Assembly: GCA_031254105.1 (NCBI GenBank)
Contig: JAIRVB010000040.1
Coordinates: forward strand, 1-64,000
DNA length: 64,000 nt
Reading direction: 5' to 3'
Source: Chitinispirillales bacterium
GTDB lineage: Bacteria; Fibrobacterota; Chitinivibrionia; Chitinivibrionales; Chitinispirillaceae
The translations under genes and the position numbers were made by a program. Positions 17,934 to 27,203 of this stretch are shown here, in pieces (the first letter of the stretch is position 1; each line of letters opens with the position of its first letter). The notes under the pieces were generated by a model. The model was given only the letters and a program-made list of their open reading frames with translations, made no database searches and was not told the origin of the DNA.

Positions 17934-19190
17934 TCATTGACAACAGGAACCCACTCTCACCGTCCCGTAAACCCCGTCGTAACCACCCCTTACATAAACC
18001 TGGCGGTTTCTCAGCCGCTGTATTGATTTTGACACATCTTTATCAACATCGTAAATCTTATTGACAGGAATGTCAAGCAGTATACTTAACTCACTGCCTA
18101 ACTCCGAAAGCAAATTTTCATACCGTAAAGATACTTTTTTACTGGTTTCCTTAGTACCGGTTATTTCGGAAATTATATTTTTCAGGCCGGTGAGTGAATG
18201 AAACGGACGCTCCATGGAAAACGTTCCGGATTTTGATTCCTCCCCCCGCAGCTCACAAAGCGCGCAAATGCGGTTAAGAACTCCAACGGTAACTTTCTTA
18301 CCGCAAACAGGACAGATTCCGCCGTGAGCTTTAGTCTCTTTGGGCTCCCAGCAGACCCCGCAAGCCCTGTGGCCATCAAGATAATATTTGCCTTCCTGAG
18401 GAAAATACTCTATTGTCCCCCACAACCCTTTGGGATCATCCCCCTTCAGCGCCTTTACAATCGAATCAAAGCTGACTTCAGCGTCAAAATCAAAAATTGT
18501 CGCTTCTCTGCCAAGGTTTTCGGGCGAGTGAGCGTCGGAGTTTGACACAAGCGCATATTTGTCAAGAAATGAACATTTTCTGTTCATCTCAGGATCTGAA
18601 GAGAGCCCTGTTTCCGCCGCGAAAACATAGTCCGAAAGATCTCTGTAACACTGCTCTATCGTATCAAAACCTGACTTTGATCCAAGAACAGAAAACCAGG
18701 GAGTCCAGATATGGGCAGGAAACAGAAATGACCCTTCCCCACCCTCAAGCGTTATGTCAAGCAGATCTCTGGAATCCAGGCCCAGTATCGGCCTGCCATC
18801 GGAAATTATGTTTCCCAAAGCTCCGAGTTTTCGCTGTATTTTTTCCATGGAAGCAAATGACGGCGCGGCGATTATGTTATGTACCTTGCGCACCGCTCCC
18901 TGTACCTTGTAAATACAGCTGATCTCAGCGGTGAGCATAAAATATACTTCCCCGTCCCAAACTTTCGAGCGGGGATCCGATTTTTCAGTACGGATTTTGT
19001 AAAGTCCATTACCCGCGCTGACCAGATCTCTTTTGAGCTCATTCATCCATCCCGGATGTACGGCATCGCCGGTACCGGCGATGCTTATCCCTTTTTTGCG
19101 CGCCCAAAGATCGATATTAGGAATGTTAAGCTGTGAGCTTGTAGCCATCGAAAAATGAGAGTGTATATGCAGATCCGCGATATATCTCAT
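17934..19190 (-). CDS. PHP-domain protein, endonuclease Q-like (TIGR00375 family)
   Basis: Resembles endonuclease Q, a PHP-type nuclease that nicks DNA 5' of deaminated or abasic sites. The PHP metal motif is DLHIHSHFS at residues 5-13, with NSDAHSPENLG further on. A zinc-finger-like cluster CGVCWEP...CPVCGKK...CALC lies at about residues 275-315, as in EndoQ. The ATG at 19190 overlaps the stop of the SpoIID-like gene as ATGA, which fixes this start over the longer upstream frame. The gene is translationally coupled to its neighbour. Confidence 0.85.
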   Translation of the reverse strand: MRYIADLHIHSHFSMATSSQLNIPNIDLWARKKGISIAGTGDAVHPGWMNELKRDLVSAGNGLYKIRTEKSDPRSKVWDGEVYFMLTAEISCIYKVQGAVRKVHNIIAAPSFASMEKIQRKLGALGNIISDGRPILGLDSRDLLDITLEGGEGSFLFPAHIWTPWFSVLGSKSGFDTIEQCYRDLSDYVFAAETGLSSDPEMNRKCSFLDKYALVSNSDAHSPENLGREATIFDFDAEVSFDSIVKALKGDDPKGLWGTIEYFPQEGKYYLDGHRACGVCWEPKETKAHGGICPVCGKKVTVGVLNRICALCELRGEESKSGTFSMERPFHSLTGLKNIISEITGTKETSKKVSLRYENLLSELGSELSILLDIPVNKIYDVDKDVSKSIQRLRNRQVYVRGGYDGVYGTVRVGSCCQ

Positions 19191-20611
19191 TTTGAAGCAA
19201 CCGAGGCGATAGTTACGCCGCTGTAGTAGGCAAAGAGTATCTGCTCGAAACTCTGCCCCGCCCTGGCGCGGCCTATGGCTCCGGTCTGGCACATCCCTAT
19301 CCCGTGACCGTAACCTCTTCCCTTTATTACTACCTTGTCATTGTTTGCAGTTTCAATTGTAAAATTTGAAGAGCGCAATATCGGATTCGACGCGCTGTTT
19401 GAACGAATAAGAAACCTTACCCTGTCTCCGCCAATAATAAAAGTCCCGCCGCTTGACTCAATAGCGCACGCTTTAACTCTGCCGCATGAAAAGCGTTCCC
19501 TTATCCGCAAAGAGTGAAGCGTCCCATTAAAAGAGGGGGAAACGCCCCCTTCGGGAGAGAAGCGCGCAAAAATCTTACCAAGCTGGGTGTTACTCCAGCT
19601 CTCCTCCCATGTAAAGGCGCGCGAAAAGCCGCAGTAAGCGTTTCCGTCCGGATCTGTGTCGCTAACCGAACGCAAGTAAGCAAGGCTCTCCCCACCCCAC
19701 ACATCTTCTATATTTGCGGTTTTACCGCCGCAGGTGGAGTGATAAAAAGCGCCGGCGACAGTGTTATTAAAAGTCATAATAAGATCTTTAGTCCGGCGGA
19801 TCGCCATGTCGCAAGCCTCTTTTTCCGCGTTTGCGCCTCCGTAAACCTGATCAGCCACTGTGGAAACCAGATCAAAAAAATTCGTTCCGCTCGCGGCCAT
19901 TTTTCTGTAAGTATAGGTGCGCGCAGCCACAGCCTGAGCCTTAACCGCTTCAATCTCCTGCTCTTTTAAAGCCCCAATCTCAAGCGGCACCACACCTCTG
20001 AGATATTCTTCTATGTCAATCACATTAACAAAAGAAAGCGTCTTTCCGTTTTCCGAGACAATAATGAGCTCACCGCGGTAGCTGTCACCGCCAAGTTCAA
20101 GCAGGTGGCCGGCGGAATTTACGGAAAGCGTACATGGTAAACTAAGCTTACGTTTTGAGTTACCTGACACAACCGCGACAGCCGCTGTTTCGGAAGATGC
20201 CTCAACATGCATGCGTCCCTTAAAACTAGCAACTCCGCCTGCGGTGCGCACCTTAACCTGAGCTGCCGAATAAACAACCGCGTCTTTTACATTACGCTTT
20301 ACTAACACCCTTACAGGCCGTTTCCGCACAGTAAACGATATATACTGCCGCGGCAAGCTTGCGGTATTATTAACCGCTTCAACTTCAGCTTCTTCAAACG
20401 CTCTTCCAAAATCAATCTCATTAGTGCGGACTTTGCGCTCAGGTGCCGCCTCAACCGCCTTGCGTATACCTTCGGTCTGCTCTTCCGCACTGCTTGCTGG
20501 AGGATTGGGAACAAAGAACGGCGCGCACCCCTGAGCAAAAAACAAAACAACCACGCAAGAGATGATCTTAACGAAGCTAAAATAGTTGGAAAAATAGAAA
20601 ATTCTAATCAC
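19187..20611 (-). CDS. SpoIID/LytB-family lipoprotein, peptidoglycan-related
   Basis: Relative of the SpoIID/LytB amidase enhancer/lytic transglycosylase family, acting on septal or denuded glycan. A lipoprotein signal ending FFAQGC places it at a membrane. The SpoIID core runs from about LEVNSAGHLL-like text (here CTLSVNSAGHLLEL) through EYLRGVVPLEIG, KAQAVAARTY, FYHSTCGGKT and RGYGHGIGMCQTGA near the C-terminus, all diagnostic. The likely start is a GTG at 20611, overlapping the def stop by eight bases; the frame is open further upstream inside def. It sits between def and the EndoQ-like gene, with overlaps at both ends. Confidence 0.85.
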   Translation of the reverse strand: MIRIFYFSNYFSFVKIISCVVVLFFAQGCAPFFVPNPPASSAEEQTEGIRKAVEAAPERKVRTNEIDFGRAFEEAEVEAVNNTASLPRQYISFTVRKRPVRVLVKRNVKDAVVYSAAQVKVRTAGGVASFKGRMHVEASSETAAVAVVSGNSKRKLSLPCTLSVNSAGHLLELGGDSYRGELIIVSENGKTLSFVNVIDIEEYLRGVVPLEIGALKEQEIEAVKAQAVAARTYTYRKMAASGTNFFDLVSTVADQVYGGANAEKEACDMAIRRTKDLIMTFNNTVAGAFYHSTCGGKTANIEDVWGGESLAYLRSVSDTDPDGNAYCGFSRAFTWEESWSNTQLGKIFARFSPEGGVSPSFNGTLHSLRIRERFSCGRVKACAIESSGGTFIIGGDRVRFLIRSNSASNPILRSSNFTIETANNDKVVIKGRGYGHGIGMCQTGAIGRARAGQSFEQILFAYYSGVTIASVASK

Positions 20612-21110
20612 GCTGTCTTTCGGAGATCTTCCTGAGTTTACCTTTAAGTAAAGCGCGCTGAACAGGGGAAACATGATCGATAAAAAGAATTCCGTTAAGG
20701 TGGTCGGCCTCATGCTGCAAAGCCCTGGCAAGCAGTCCCTCAGCGTTTTCTATTATATAGTACTCGCCGCTCTCATTTTGAGCTTTAACGCTCACTTTTG
20801 AGGGACGGTTTACCTTGAGGTTAATCCCCGGTATGCTCAAACATCCCTCTTCGTAATCCTCCCTCTCTTCAGAAGAATATACTATTTCGGGATTAATCAA
20901 AATATAAGGCTCCTGATCGCCGCCGCTTGCGTCTATTACAACAACTCTTTGAGAGACGCCAATCTGAGGCGCGGCAAGACCAACGCCATCCTCTGTGCGC
21001 ATCGTCTCAATCATCCCGCTCACAAATTCCTTCAGGCTTTCGTCAAACTTATCAACTGAAACAGCGGCTTTCCTTAAAACCGGATCACCATAATATCGTA
21101 ATTCTAACAC
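20604..21110 (-). CDS. def: Peptide deformylase
   Basis: Removes the N-formyl group from nascent proteins using Fe2+ or Zn2+. All three motifs are intact: GVGLAAPQIG, EGCLSIPG (Cys ligand) and QHEADHLNGILFID (two His ligands and catalytic Glu). The 168-residue length is normal. Its 3' end overlaps the downstream SpoIID-like gene. Confidence 0.96.
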   Translation of the reverse strand: MLELRYYGDPVLRKAAVSVDKFDESLKEFVSGMIETMRTEDGVGLAAPQIGVSQRVVVIDASGGDQEPYILINPEIVYSSEEREDYEEGCLSIPGINLKVNRPSKVSVKAQNESGEYYIIENAEGLLARALQHEADHLNGILFIDHVSPVQRALLKGKLRKISERQRD

Positions 21111-21547
21111 CTTACGGTACTCTCCATCTCACTCAAAAAGTAAAAAGTCAAAATCAAAATTAAAGTCAAAATATAAAATTCAAAAATCTATATATAGGGA
21201 CGGACTTCGCCGGCCTTTGACGGGAAACACTCCCCAGACTGTATCAAAACTCAAAACAAGCAACGTTGACAAAAAAAGAAATTACCGCTTTTTAACAAAT
21301 TTTGCAACCTATTTGTCAACTATTTTTGACAATAATGCCGCCTCTGACAAGGTCTCCACAGTTTTGACACAGCCTGTCCCCGCAACACCATCTTATTGTA
21401 TTTGAATGCTTACCATGTTTTCAATTATTTAAATGCCGTTCACATACCTGCCAGAATGCTTTAACACGTGGATGAAAATTATTCGCCCACCATCTTTCGC
21501 CGCAGCCCTCCGCCATTGTGCGGGCGCGGTTTATCGCGCCTTTATAA
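21111..21547. other. Intergenic region with A-rich word repeats
   Basis: 437 bases between yajC and def. At 21134-21188 it contains iterated words of the AAAGTCAAAAT / AAAATCAAAAT kind, an A-rich low-complexity run. The rest shows no gene that I can support. A minus-strand frame that begins inside yajC and ends near 21421 has no recognisable product. Confidence 0.55.
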
Positions 21548-21952
21548 TTACTTTTTATCATTCCCAAGGGCTTTATCGCCTTGAGCCGTATCATTGGTGA
21601 GTACGCTTGAAACAGCAGATTTAGTAACCTCAAGAAGCGTTCCTTCACCGGTTTTCATCATATAAGTGGAATCTTTGACATTAGTAATTACACCAACGAT
21701 TCCGCCTATGGTAAGGATTTTGTCGCCCTTCTTAAGAGCCGCAAGCATTTTCTGACGCTCTTTTTGTTTTCTCTGTTCAGGCCGTATCATCAGAAAGTAA
21801 ATGATAACGAACATCGCGATCATGATAAACATAAAATTACCGCCGAACAGGCCCGGAGATGGAGCGGGCTCTCCCCCCTGTTCCTGAGCGAAAACAGGCA
21901 ATGCAATAAGAACAGCCGCTGAAATTGATGGCAAAACTTTACTGAGGAACAT
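21548..21952 (-). CDS. yajC: Preprotein translocase subunit YajC
   Basis: Small inner-membrane partner of SecDF in the Sec translocon. Residues 1-22 form a hydrophobic N-terminus, and the single family helix FMFIMIAMFVIIYFLMIRP is followed by EQRKQKERQKML and the GDKILTIGGIVG block, all typical. An AAGGA ribosome-binding site precedes the ATG. The 134 residues include a short alanine/proline-rich periplasmic insert before the helix. Confidence 0.95.
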   Translation of the reverse strand: MFLSKVLPSISAAVLIALPVFAQEQGGEPAPSPGLFGGNFMFIMIAMFVIIYFLMIRPEQRKQKERQKMLAALKKGDKILTIGGIVGVITNVKDSTYMMKTGEGTLLEVTKSAVSSVLTNDTAQGDKALGNDKK

Positions 21953-22270
21953 CGTTACTTATCCTTTCAACATAGAGTGTTTTTACAGTTGCTTAATAAA
22001 ATAAATAGTGGAGCGGGTGCAATGACAGAAATAAAATGTCAGGACGCGGAAATAAAAAAGATCAACCTTACAGATGTTCCACTTGAAAAGATTTGAGATA
22101 AAGAATAGATTGTGATTAACGCGTAATACATAAACCATCAACTTATTTACCTGAAGATTCCGGCAAAAACTATTTTGATAGCTAATTGGCATTTGATTGG
22201 TATTTAAGTTGTTTCTCTAAATCTCTGTATTTTCACTATATTATAGCACAGCCGTGGATAAGGTATACAG
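21953..22270. other. Intergenic region, no gene seen
   Basis: AT-rich 318-base spacer upstream of yajC. I see no RNA gene or repeat, only the yajC Shine-Dalgarno at its left edge. Confidence 0.5.
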
Positions 22271-22523
22271 GAAGCAGACGCCAAGTTAGACACACTAAAA
22301 ATGACTAAGGCTAAGAGAGAAGCTTACGGGAAATACCTTATAGACAGGCAAAGCGTTGACAGTGCGGTCAAAACCGCAAGGGTCGAAGGAAGAGAAGAGG
22401 CGAAGCGGTCACTTGACAAAAGGTAAGACTGAGGGCAGAGCGGAAGGCGCGAAAAAACTTGCTGAGCTCATTAAAAAAGGTATCCCTCCGCACGAAGCTG
22501 CGGAAATGCTTGGAATAAATTGA
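22271..22523 (+). pseudogene. Remnant of an Rpn/PD-(D/E)XK nuclease-family transposase C-terminus
   Basis: Only the last part of an Rpn-type gene survives. One frame reads LKMTKAKREAYGKYL and on to KTARVEGREEAKRS, then hits a stop at 22424. The next frame continues EGAKKLAELIKKGIP to EAAEMLGIN and a stop at 22523. The final block is nearly the same as the C-terminus of the intact copy at 34380-35207 (GAKKLAELIEKGIP to LGIN). The N-terminal nuclease domain is absent and a frameshift separates the two pieces, so it is a decayed paralogue. Confidence 0.75.
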
Positions 22524-22570
22524 ACCTTATCTTTTTTGGCTTTACACTTGATAATCAAAAAGAACTCTAT

Positions 22571-22614
22571 CTTTATTTTATTTTTGCATTCTGCCATTTT
22601 ATTTCTGCATTCTC
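22571..22614. repeat. Dispersed repeat fragment
   Basis: TTTATTTTATTTTTGCATTC then TGCCATTTTATTTCTGCATT, two right-arm words in tandem, just upstream of the CehA-like gene. Confidence 0.6.
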
Positions 22615-22633
22615 CTATAACCAGAGTTAATAT

Positions 22634-24265
22634 ATGACCGATCCGTTTCTCCCTCTTGTCCTATACGCCGAAACTCATTTCCGTTTCCGGGGATGCTCTC
22701 CAAGTCTTCTTTTTCGTAAAAGTCCGGAGATCATTTTTGACCTGCCCCGCCGTCTTGTCCCTGGCCGCGGTCTTCCGTTAAGTTTGTTGGTTAATGATAT
22801 ACATCAATACCCCATTGAGATTGAATCGGTTCTGATTGCTGTTTCAAAAAGCGGCGCGAAACCGGAAATTTTTGATTTCGATAAACAAAGTATACAAAAA
22901 TCCTTACTAAAACATCCGCTTGAAAAGCAGATGAGCGCGTATCTGTTTACTATCCCTCAATTGAAATTCGTTTCGGGTGAAATATTTGTCAACGCCTGTC
23001 TCAAATACCGCCGGATCAAAAAAGGGCGTGTTCAAAAACCGCTTATCACCGTTCTTAATGACAGTTTAGTCACTTCCACTAAACTTCCATTCCGCTGTTT
23101 GGTGACCAACGAACCGTATCCTGGAGATGGCTGCTGCTCTTTCGGCGACGTTCACTGCCACTCGCAGTTCTCAAGAAGCCACGTGGAGTTCGGGCCTCCG
23201 ATTGAGATCATAGATAAAATGTCTCAGGCGAGCGGCCTTGAATTTGCGGCAATCACCGATCACTCATATGATCTCGCAAGCTCACCTGATAATTTTTTAC
23301 ATCAGGATAAAGATTTAAAACTTTGGGAAATGTTTAAATCCACGATAACGAACTATAGCGGTAAAACCGTTATGGTTCCGGGCGAAGAGGTCTCTGTCCT
23401 CAACAGCAAAAACAAAGTTGTTCACTTAGGAGCTATTGGCATAACGGAATATATCCCCGGGACTCTTGACGGCGCGAGAAAAAACGTTTACCACAAAAAA
23501 CAGCTCTCCATAAAAGAAGCTGTAGAGGAGATTGAGCGGCAGGGGGGAATATCTTTTGCCGCGCATCCGGGATCGCAGGCAGGTATTTTACAATCCATTT
23601 TTCTTAAACGCGGAACATGGAGCGAAAACGACCTTTGTACTGGTTTGGGAGGAATTCAGGCTGTCAACAGCGGTTTTTTCGAGTCGTGGAAGCGCGGCAA
23701 AAAGCTGTGGATAAGCATGCTGCAAAAAGGATTTAAACTCCCAATACTCGCGGGAAGCGATGCTCACGGGGATTTTAACCGCTATAGAGCAATAGGAAAA
23801 CCGTTTCTGCAAATCCATGAAGACGCTGAGAGATACATGGGATTTGTGCGCACAGGCATCTACGGTAAAGTGAGAAGCGTAAATGATGTAATTGATGGGA
23901 TAAAAAGAGGCGCCTGCTTTTTGACAAACGGCCCATTCGTAACAATCCGCGACAGCCGCTGTCCGCAGGAATCCCTCATAAGCTCAAAACCGATATCAGA
24001 AATAAGTGATTTACACGCGGCAGCACTGAGCACAAAAGAATTCGGCTCGATTACCGGTTTACAGGTGTTTATGGGGAGTCCGGGATTGAAAGAAGAAAAA
24101 GTTATCCTCAGACAAGTTTTGGAACCTGATACTTATGATATAAGTCTTCCAATACCAGGCGAAGTTTTAACTGAAAGATGTTATCTGCGGATTGAGGCTT
24201 ATGGGAAAACAACAAGGGAACTGCCTACTATCGCGGTAAGCGGCGCTTGTTTTATCGGCTATTAA
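22634..24265 (+). CDS. CehA/McbA-type PHP metallohydrolase
   Basis: Predicted metal-dependent phosphoesterase or esterase of the PHP superfamily, CehA/McbA branch. An N-terminal beta-rich region (about residues 1-165) precedes the PHP domain. Motifs in order are GDVHCHSQFS, ITDHSYD, PGEEVS, SFAAHPGS and LAGSDAHGDF, which supply the usual His/Asp/Glu metal ligands. At 543 residues it is longer than the PHP core because of the N-terminal domain and a C-terminal beta domain. It is a single gene, convergent with the histidine-kinase-like gene eight bases away. The substrate is unknown. Confidence 0.85.
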   Translation: MTDPFLPLVLYAETHFRFRGCSPSLLFRKSPEIIFDLPRRLVPGRGLPLSLLVNDIHQYPIEIESVLIAVSKSGAKPEIFDFDKQSIQKSLLKHPLEKQMSAYLFTIPQLKFVSGEIFVNACLKYRRIKKGRVQKPLITVLNDSLVTSTKLPFRCLVTNEPYPGDGCCSFGDVHCHSQFSRSHVEFGPPIEIIDKMSQASGLEFAAITDHSYDLASSPDNFLHQDKDLKLWEMFKSTITNYSGKTVMVPGEEVSVLNSKNKVVHLGAIGITEYIPGTLDGARKNVYHKKQLSIKEAVEEIERQGGISFAAHPGSQAGILQSIFLKRGTWSENDLCTGLGGIQAVNSGFFESWKRGKKLWISMLQKGFKLPILAGSDAHGDFNRYRAIGKPFLQIHEDAERYMGFVRTGIYGKVRSVNDVIDGIKRGACFLTNGPFVTIRDSRCPQESLISSKPISEISDLHAAALSTKEFGSITGLQVFMGSPGLKEEKVILRQVLEPDTYDISLPIPGEVLTERCYLRIEAYGKTTRELPTIAVSGACFIGY

Positions 24266-24273
24266 TTGTTACT

Positions 24274-26112
24274 TTATTTGGGTCTCAAACCAGTTGTTAA
24301 AGTCGTTTTCATTACTAAACTTTCCGCAAACTCCTGCGCCTTCGCCGCCGCTTCCTCAAAATCTCCATGCAGCAGATACTCTGAAAATGCGCTAAACAAC
24401 TCCTTGGTTTTACGCGAACACTGCTTGCGACAGAGTTCGGCGATGATGGTTTTTGCGCCTTTTTTGTTGTAATTCTCGCACTCTTTCTTAAAAACAAACA
24501 ACTGTTTGGCCAGATACTCCGGGTTTTCATCTGCTGTTTCGCAGTTTTCATCTTCGTCCGGTGTAAATTTTTCGATGAGTGCGGACAGATCGTTAAAAAA
24601 CCGCGGAAGGGTCGCTGATATCATTTTTTTGTCTCCATTTTTGCCGGCCGCTTCAAGTCCGGCGGCGGTAGCGGAGAGCGCATTTTCATTAACATTAACA
24701 AGAGCGCTTTTCATGGCGTGGACATCTATTGTAAAGAGGCGTAAATCTTTATCACTTATAGTATCTATATTTTTGAGAGCTTTTTCAAAAGTTGGAAGCA
24801 CTCTTTTAACATCCCGTACGAATATGGTGAGCAGGTTTGGGTCTATGTCAACAGATTGAGCTGTTTTTGGGGCAGCATCAACAGTTAAGGGACGGCTCGC
24901 CCGCGCTTCTTCAATGACTTCAGGCATCTGCTTATCGCGGATAAATCTGTTAAGAACATCATTTAATACAGTAACGTCTATTGGTTTGGAGAGAAAGCTA
25001 TCGAAGCCTTTGGAGAGAAACATTTCAGCCTGACCAACCACAGTATTGGCTGTTAACGCGACAATCGGCTTTTCGTAACCCATATCACGAATTTTATTAA
25101 AAGTCTCAATGCCGTCCATTTCCGGCATCATGTAGTCCATGAAAATAATGTCGTAAACATTGCCGTTTCTTATCTTATCTATCGCTTCAAAACCGCTCAT
25201 TGCAGTATCACTCGACAAACCGTAAGGAGACAAAAGACCCCTTGCCACATAGAGGTTGGATTCCACATCATCCACAACTAAAACGCTTGCATAAGGCATG
25301 TACTCCCGCATCAATTTAGCGCTTTTTGTATGCATCTCTTTATCAATGCTAAGCTGCGTCATATTTTCAGTTGATTCTTTACCTAACCAGCCGCTCCTGA
25401 ATTCATATTCCGCAAGCGCAAGTTCCACTTTTTCCGGCTCCATCTTAAATAAGTCAAGTAAATGGTTGATAATATTGAGAAGCAGACCACCTGAATTATT
25501 GATGCGAAGAAAAACATCCTGCTGACCGGGGCTAAGTGTTTCGTCCATAAGCTGTATTTCGGCAATACCAAGAATCGTGTTCAGCGGTGTGCGCATCTCA
25601 TGGTTCATGTTTGCTAAAAAAATTGTTTTCGCGCGTGAAGCCTCCTCAGCGCGCTCACGCGCTTCTTCGGCCCTCTGTAACGCTTCTCTCAGTTCGTCAA
25701 GGCTATGTTCCCTCTGCCGGTCTAAATGCTCGATAATATTGTTAAAGGCGTGGGAAAAATTGTCCATAAACGCGATGCGCTGACTATAATCGCCTTTTGA
25801 AATATGCTGTGTCTGCCATGTCAAATGCTTGAGTGAAGCGTGCAGGTTCTTTAAGGGGGCGGTCATTTCATTGTCCGGCGCCGCCGGAGCACAGTCTAAG
25901 TTACCAGCTGCTAATTCTTTGGCAAACACTCGGGTTTCCGATATCTGCTTAAAAAGAAACTCGAGGTTTTTTCCAAGTTTAACAAACTCTTTGGGCAAAG
26001 CGCTTGTATTAAGGCTGGCATTGGCTGGAGCGTGTATCATGTCCTCGACATAAGTAAACAACACATCGGCGGCGGCAATCATTGTTTCCACGCTTCTTTG
26101 CGATTTTTCCAT
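24274..26112 (-). CDS. Hybrid histidine-kinase-like protein lacking the ATPase domain (HisKA-REC-HPt)
   Basis: A signalling protein of 612 residues. A soluble helical/HAMP-like region (1-160) leads to a HisKA dimerisation helix with NHEMRTPLN (phospho-His 171), a receiver domain (about 277-393, phospho-Asp 326 in IFMDYMMPEMDG) and an HPt domain (His 465 in IDVHAMKSA). The HATPase_c domain that should lie between HisKA and the receiver is absent: no N-box, DxGxG or GTGLG block exists, and only about 35 residues (236-272) join the two. The frame is intact, so this looks like an in-frame deletion. The protein cannot phosphorylate itself by the normal route and may act as a phosphorelay intermediate or sink. 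Confidence 0.85.
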   Translation of the reverse strand: MEKSQRSVETMIAAADVLFTYVEDMIHAPANASLNTSALPKEFVKLGKNLEFLFKQISETRVFAKELAAGNLDCAPAAPDNEMTAPLKNLHASLKHLTWQTQHISKGDYSQRIAFMDNFSHAFNNIIEHLDRQREHSLDELREALQRAEEARERAEEASRAKTIFLANMNHEMRTPLNTILGIAEIQLMDETLSPGQQDVFLRINNSGGLLLNIINHLLDLFKMEPEKVELALAEYEFRSGWLGKESTENMTQLSIDKEMHTKSAKLMREYMPYASVLVVDDVESNLYVARGLLSPYGLSSDTAMSGFEAIDKIRNGNVYDIIFMDYMMPEMDGIETFNKIRDMGYEKPIVALTANTVVGQAEMFLSKGFDSFLSKPIDVTVLNDVLNRFIRDKQMPEVIEEARASRPLTVDAAPKTAQSVDIDPNLLTIFVRDVKRVLPTFEKALKNIDTISDKDLRLFTIDVHAMKSALVNVNENALSATAAGLEAAGKNGDKKMISATLPRFFNDLSALIEKFTPDEDENCETADENPEYLAKQLFVFKKECENYNKKGAKTIIAELCRKQCSRKTKELFSAFSEYLLHGDFEEAAAKAQEFAESLVMKTTLTTGLRPK

Positions 26113-26170
26113 AACTAAAATACTCTCCTGAAATCAAATACAGAAAAAAACGGCTGAAATATCAATTTTT

Positions 26171-26516
26171 CTAAAGTACAGACATGGCATACCCTGCCTG
26201 TACTGTTTTATTTCTTCGTTCAACCTTTTTATTTCCGCATTTATACTCTATCCTCACACACCTGAATCTGCACATTCCGTTACCGTTGGTACCGCAGTTG
26301 ATCTCTTTGCATTTATACTGCAAATCAGCACAAGTAAACACTTAAGGGTTTTGATATAAATCCCTCATCATAATCGCAGACCGTTTCATTTGTAATTGCA
26401 GGTCTGCTGCAATCTAAATACTCTTCGCCAAGAGCGGCGCACCCATCCTTTACGTTGCAGGGGCTTTCCCATGAAAAAATCCAGCGATCCTTAATTTGCT
26501 CGAAAATATTCCATAC
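26171..26516 (-). pseudogene. Cysteine-rich coding remnant, frameshifted
   Basis: The minus strand reads a Cys-rich sequence, beginning near 26514 with the words IFSWESPCNVKDGCAALG and continuing EEYLDCSRPAITNETVC up to a stop near 26330. Another frame then continues it as CADLQYKCKEINCGTNG and MCRFRCVR. The end of that frame (to 26171) overlaps a dispersed-repeat copy near 26228. I do not recognise the protein. Regular cysteine spacing over both frames suggests one disrupted secreted Cys-rich gene. The reading could be chance, so confidence is low. Confidence 0.35.
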
Positions 26517-26756
26517 TTAATTTAATTCACATCATTTGTGCCTTGCTGTTCTTTGCATTCCCATGCGTTATATTATGGTTTATAATATAATATACCATTT
26601 AAACAAGCGATAGAAAAATATGAAAACACTCGAAACGAACTGCCTAAAAAAATCTGACCTGAGGCTAAGGCTCTTCTTCCACAAATAGATTCGTTGCCTG
26701 ATAATTAAGATGATTCAAATTTCAAGAGCTAAAACGGGGATTATCCATGTGGGTAA

Positions 26757-27117
26757 AAAGAAAAGCGAAGATACCTGCAAGCTATTCATGGACAGTATAA
26801 AGCTGCTGACAGACGCACCAAAAGGAGACGCCTGACGCGTTACTATGCCGTATGCGGTTACAATCGCATATACGCTGTCGGACTGCTTAATAAATCACCA
26901 AAATGCACTAAGAAAACTAAACGCGGCGGAAAATCCAAGTGCGACACTCCTCTTTCTCCGGAAATGCTGCATAACATTCAGAAAACCGGGGATTACATGT
27001 GTTCAATCAGACTTAAGGCAGTTATTTCAAAGCGGCTTCCTTACTATAATCATTGTATCCTGCCCTAAAACGAAACACCCTTGTTTCACATTGGAACAGC
27101 CATCCTGCGTCTCATAC
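26757..27117 (+). pseudogene. Decayed integrase-core transposase, N-terminal fragment
   Basis: From 26757 one frame reads KRRYLQAIHGQYKAADRR, then TRYYAVCGYNRIYAVGLLNK and a block KTGDYMCSIRLKAV ending ISKRLPYYNH. This matches the N-terminal helix-turn-helix region of integrase-core (rve) transposases that begin with a YLxAIRxRYxxA motif. There is no start codon, the frame stops at 27066, and reading through that stop gives a further plausible stretch before the repeat at 27118. The catalytic DDE core is absent. It is an insertion-sequence remnant. Confidence 0.6.
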
Positions 27118-27198
27118 TAAATTCAACTTCAAATAAAATGGCTCAATTCATAATGCAGAAATAAAAACATCGATTTTTAATCATTTCTACATTAATTA
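27118..27198. repeat. Dispersed hairpin repeat upstream of groESL
   Basis: ATTCAACTTCAAATAAAATG, then ATAATGCAGAAATAAAAA and the inverted arm CATTTCTACATTAATTA. It has the same order as the copies at 15601, 50526 and 53550 and ends just upstream of the groESL sigma-54 promoter. Confidence 0.65.
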
Positions 27199-27203
27199 AA
27201 AAG

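Noticed and set aside
21421-21648. A 75-residue minus-strand ORF overlapping the end of yajC
   Set aside because: Its first half is yajC in another frame; the rest has no recognised product or start site.
26845-27120. A 91-residue plus-strand ORF upstream of groES
   Set aside because: It reads in a different frame from the recognisable transposase fragment and has no ribosome-binding site, so it is a shadow.
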